DNA from: Rikenellaceae bacterium
GTDB taxonomy: Bacteria; Bacteroidota; Bacteroidia; Bacteroidales; Rikenellaceae
Reading direction: 5' to 3'
Length of the DNA stretch: 39,024 bases
NCBI GenBank assembly: GCA_020860245.1
Contig: JAJBUQ010000022.1
Location: 1-39,024, forward strand
Part shown: positions 36,349 to 39,024 of the stretch, one piece after another
Position numbering within the stretch: position 1 is the first letter of the stretch
Layout of the letters: each line of letters starts with the position of its first letter
The notes under the pieces: model-generated
Told to the model about the DNA's origin: nothing
Database searches by the model: none
The model's input: only the letters and a program-made list of their open reading frames with translations
Program-made: the position numbers and the translations under genes

Positions 36349-37569
36349 ATGGAAAGAGTAAGAAACGCTTTCAGCGTGATTTTCTACATCCGCCGAAAAG
36401 CAATGAACAAAAAAGGACAGGTGCCTATCTACATGCGCCTTACGGTCAAAAGCGTCCGTATCGATTCTTCGGCTAACCGCATGATCTTACCCGAGATGTG
36501 GCATGAAGGCAAAGGGCGCGCCTATGAAAAGGATTCCTACCACCGGGAGCTAAATCTCTATCTAGATGCGATGAAACTGCGTGTAATGCAGATTCACCGG
36601 GAAATACAACTCGATGGAGAGCATCTCACTGCACGCCGGGTTTTGGACAAATTTCTGGGCAAGGATATACAGCGCTGGACATTAATCGAAGTGTTCAGGG
36701 AGCATAATGACCGGTGCCAGAAATTGAAAGGCATCGACATGACACCGTCCACCGTTCAGAAATACGAAAGCTGCCTCAAGCACACGCAGGATTTTATGCG
36801 ACAATTTTATGGCAAGGACGATATGTACCTCGATGAACTTGACCGGAAATTTATCGAAGACTACGAGTTCTGGTTTAAGACTGAGAAAAAGTGTAACCAC
36901 AACACGTCCACCAAGTACCTGAAGAACTTTAAGAAGATTATCCGTATTGCTCTCAACAACGACTGGCTCAAGGTCGATCCGTTCCGGGATATCCGCTTTC
37001 ATCTCGAACCGGTCGACCGGGACTTCCTCGAACAGCACGAATTGAAAAAGGTTTATGAAAAGCAGTTCGATATCGAGCGGCAGGAAATTGTGCGGGATGT
37101 GTTTGTCTTTTGCTGTTACACCGGCTTGGCGTTCACCGACACCAAACAGTTCACACCCGACCATATCTCTATAGACATCTACGGCAACAAATGGATTCGC
37201 AAGCCCCGGCAGAAAACGAAGAATATGTGTAATATTCCACTGCTGGATATTCCGCTGTTGATACTGGAGAAATACAAGGATCATCCATCATGTGTATCAA
37301 AAGGTCTGCTGTTGCCGGTACCGAGCAACCAGAAGATGAACAGTTACCTGAAGGAGATCAGCGACCAGTGCGGCATCCGCAAAACCATCACAACGCATAC
37401 GGCGAGGCATACGTTTGCCACTCTTACTCTAGCCAACGGCGTGTCTATCGAGAACGTTGCTAAGATGCTTGGTCATTCTGATACTAAAATGACCCGGCAC
37501 TATGCAAAGATTTTGGATAGTTCGATTTTGCGAGATATGGAAAATGTCAACAAGAAATTAACAATGTAA
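36349..37569 (+). CDS. int: tyrosine recombinase/integrase of element 3
   Basis: From ATG 36349 the protein has 406 residues; a GTG two codons earlier is an alternative. The domain order is as in the element 2 integrase. Long shared blocks include TSTKYLKNFKKIIRIAL, CNIPLLDIP and KDHPSCV. Catalytic HTARH, MLGHSDTKMTRHYA with the His and the nucleophile Tyr are present, and CYTGLAFTD again lacks the first Arg. A TAATTTTG -7 box is at 36319-36326, about 20 nt before the start codons. A strong terminator ends the gene. Confidence 0.92.
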   Translation: MERVRNAFSVIFYIRRKAMNKKGQVPIYMRLTVKSVRIDSSANRMILPEMWHEGKGRAYEKDSYHRELNLYLDAMKLRVMQIHREIQLDGEHLTARRVLDKFLGKDIQRWTLIEVFREHNDRCQKLKGIDMTPSTVQKYESCLKHTQDFMRQFYGKDDMYLDELDRKFIEDYEFWFKTEKKCNHNTSTKYLKNFKKIIRIALNNDWLKVDPFRDIRFHLEPVDRDFLEQHELKKVYEKQFDIERQEIVRDVFVFCCYTGLAFTDTKQFTPDHISIDIYGNKWIRKPRQKTKNMCNIPLLDIPLLILEKYKDHPSCVSKGLLLPVPSNQKMNSYLKEISDQCGIRKTITTHTARHTFATLTLANGVSIENVAKMLGHSDTKMTRHYAKILDSSILRDMENVNKKLTM

Positions 37570-37610
37570 AAAAGTAAAGCGGAGCCTATGGGCTCCGCTT
37601 TACTTTTTTA
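37568..37610 (+). terminator. terminator of the element 3 integrase
   Basis: A perfect 19-bp stem (37568-37586 with 37591-37609) with a 4-nt loop and T-run, overlapping the end of the integrase stop codon. Confidence 0.88.
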
Positions 37611-37659
37611 TTTATTCTTGCTCAAAATTTCGTGTATCTTTATAAAAATTACTATAGCT

Positions 37660-37863
37660 ATGGTTAAGTTTATAATTGACGACGAAAGCCCGGGAGCAAA
37701 AGAATTTATTGAGTTTAGCAGGACACTACCCTATGTCACGGTAATCCAAGAAAAGAATAAGAGTTTTCAGGAAGCTGTAGACGAATGTAATGCTGTTTCG
37801 GTAAACGTCTTTTTAGATGAACTTAATCGAAGAATTGAAACATGGCCGGATGAAAATAAGTGA
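37660..37863 (+). CDS. small DUF2683-like protein
   Basis: From ATG 37660 (MVKFIIDDESPGAKEF) the protein has 67 residues. The open frame extends upstream to 37588 through the terminator stem, but that part is not likely to be translated. The layout, with an N-terminal strand, KEFIEFSRTLPYVTVIQE and then SFQEAVDECNAVSVNVF, resembles small Bacteroides antitoxin-like proteins. No toxin gene follows. Confidence 0.65.
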   Translation: MVKFIIDDESPGAKEFIEFSRTLPYVTVIQEKNKSFQEAVDECNAVSVNVFLDELNRRIETWPDENK

Positions 37864-37922
37864 TATTTTATTTTCAAAACGGGTTAGAATTTGTTTCATA
37901 TTTTCAAGCATGGCCCTTAATA

Positions 37923-38216
37923 TCAATATCCATTGTTTGTATGGTAATTCTTTTCTAATAGTTTCCTGATGTCGGATTCCTTATAAAGGATCTTACCTGG
38001 CAATTTAATGTAATTTAGTATTCCAGTGTCGCGGTACTCTTGAAGGGTTCTTTTACTTATATGCAGTAAATCGTAAAGTTGCTCATTTGTTAAGAACCTT
38101 TCTCCGTTCAAAGGTCGTATGCCCTTTGATAATTCAGTAATGATAAGTTTGTTCAGTATGTCGAGTTTTTCAATAAAAGACTCAACATCTTGAAATTTCA
38201 ATTTTTCTAATTCCAT
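37923..38216 (-). CDS. helix-turn-helix protein (pair D, second gene)
   Basis: From ATG 38216 (MELEKLKFQDVES) the protein has 97 residues; an earlier start at 38240 is possible. The DNA-binding half is ERFLTNEQLYDLLHISKRTL, QEYRDTGILNYIKL, GKILYKESDIRKLL. It starts right at the stop of its partner. Confidence 0.8.
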   Translation of the reverse strand: MELEKLKFQDVESFIEKLDILNKLIITELSKGIRPLNGERFLTNEQLYDLLHISKRTLQEYRDTGILNYIKLPGKILYKESDIRKLLEKNYHTNNGY

Positions 38217-38217
38217 T

Positions 38218-38490
38218 TTATTTAATTTTAGAAATATCAATTAGCTTTTGAATATCTGTTATTTTGAAAAATGTTTTATTTCCCATCCGTGAACTGGGTA
38301 AAATCTCCTTCAACTTATAAGAATTAAGTGTTCTTTTGGAGATGTGAAGTAGTAGGCATACTTCCTGGCTATCCATCCAACCCTGGTCTATTTGTTTTGG
38401 AACACACAATTCTGTTATCTCATCAAAAAATCGATCAAAACGATTTTTCATCATTTCGAAATCTTTTTCGGATATCAATGTATATTTCAT
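38218..38490 (-). CDS. helix-turn-helix protein (pair D, first gene)
   Basis: The 90-residue protein has an N-terminal helix (KDFEMMKNRFDRFFDEI), then GWMDSQEVCLLLHISKRTLN and GNKTFFKITDIQKLI. It matches the first-member layout of pairs A-C and is intact. Confidence 0.8.
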   Translation of the reverse strand: MKYTLISEKDFEMMKNRFDRFFDEITELCVPKQIDQGWMDSQEVCLLLHISKRTLNSYKLKEILPSSRMGNKTFFKITDIQKLIDISKIK

Positions 38491-38965
38491 ACGACAGTGT
38501 TATTTCTCTGTCACAAATAAATTACATAATTTTTTGTTATCCAATACATTGACATTACGTTTCACCATATTTCATCGTATTACATCGTTCCGTGACACGA
38601 CTCGATAAATTGAACATAGATTTCGAATAATAACAATATGGTATGAACGATCATGGGGAACGATGTGTCCGGTGCTACCATGATTATTTAATGACCTTTT
38701 TCTTTTCGTTCTGTGGATTTGGAGGGATTGAATTCGGCCAGAATGTGAAATGTCATAAAAACAGCACCTAATAAAAAGAGTACTATATTATATAACTCTT
38801 CCTCATTGAAGATGAATAATATCTATGTAATAGGCTATTGGCTAATGATTTACACGTAACTTCAAGATTATGAAATCAAAATTATTAACGAAAATAAGAA
38901 CATTCTGAATACCTTAAAATTCCCTAAAATACCATTTCAGTTTTCTTGAGATGTATAAAACCCAT
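38491..38965. other. gene-free stretch with an operator-like inverted repeat
   Basis: No credible gene. ACATCGTTCC (38582-38591) and GGAACGATGT (38657-38666) form a 10-bp inverted repeat upstream of pair D and could be its operator. Confidence 0.45.
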
Positions 38966-39024
38966 CTACAAAGCCTTCAGAGACATACCATCGATCAACT
39001 TATCAAGGATGACTTCTTCTTCAA
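38966..39024 (-). CDS. C-terminal tail of a minus-strand gene cut by the window edge
   Basis: The last 19 codons read EEEVILDKLIDGMSLKAL before a TAG at 38966-38968. The rest lies outside the window. The family cannot be named from this tail. Confidence 0.4.
   Translation of the reverse strand, partial: EEEVILDKLIDGMSLKAL

Larger units (their letters stand above)
36095..39024. mobile_element. element 3: left end of a further integrated element
   Basis: Begins at att copy 3 with a terminator hairpin, an arm-site inverted repeat and an integrase, in the same order as the left end of element 2. It continues beyond the window. Confidence 0.7.

Noticed and set aside
37588-37659. Longer start for the DUF2683-like gene
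   Set aside because: The extension runs through the terminator stem of the integrase gene and codes for a hydrophobic stretch unlike the family start.

Overview
The window looks like a chromosome of a Bacteroidales bacterium, perhaps a Rikenellaceae/Alistipes-like or related gut lineage; the exact genus cannot be told from the sequence. Supporting signs are Bacteroidetes promoters (TTTG, 19-nt gap, TAnnTTTG), no Shine-Dalgarno sites, a MurA with Asp in place of the catalytic Cys, Bacteroidetes families (DUF1460, DUF3853, TIGR02757), and a mobilizable element laid out like the Bacteroides NBUs.

Region 1 (1-13084) is intact core chromosome. A minus-strand operon runs murA > lolD-like ABC ATPase > TIGR02757 gene, with ATGA overlaps, and a secreted GH28 pectinase follows closely. 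Then come rnr (RNase R) and glgB on the plus strand, a secreted rhamnogalacturonan acetylesterase and rpe on the minus strand, and rmuC plus a DUF1460 amidase-like gene on the plus strand. GH28 and the acetylesterase both point to pectin breakdown.

Region 2 starts at tRNA-Ser(UGA) (13085-13172), which is the anchor of a tandem array of integrated elements. The 3' end of the tRNA (core CCTCTCTCTCCGC) recurs at 24351 and 36096. This splits the rest into element 1 (13158-24365, about 11.2 kb), element 2 (24351-36108, about 11.8 kb) and the start of element 3 (36095 to beyond the window). Each element has its own tyrosine recombinase. Each copy of the site is followed within about 35 nt by a perfect terminator hairpin.

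Element 1 resembles an NBU-type mobilizable unit: integrase, SDR, a two-gene unknown operon, DUF3853 protein, RepA-like ATPase, CHC2/Toprim primase, candidate oriT, MobV relaxase, SLOG protein, and a reverse transcriptase with a helical-repeat C-terminus. The reverse transcriptase, the primase and one operon gene are broken. Element 2 has no transfer genes. It carries an integrase, three sets of paired small helix-turn-helix genes, an IS3 remnant fused to a decapitated hsdR, a frameshifted metallophosphoesterase, an AAA+ ATPase, and an intact orphan protein with a PD-(D/E)xK nuclease signature beside a candidate small RNA. Element 3 begins with an integrase close to that of element 2, a small DUF2683-like gene and another helix-turn-helix pair.

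The contrast is the main message: every core gene reads through intact, while at least eight element genes carry frameshifts, stops or truncations. The tRNA-Ser locus has captured elements repeatedly, from two integrase lineages, and they are now decaying in place. The best candidates for unexplored biology are the reverse transcriptase, the orphan nuclease with its neighbouring RNA, the repeated helix-turn-helix pairs, and the terminators the elements appear to supply to their host tRNA.
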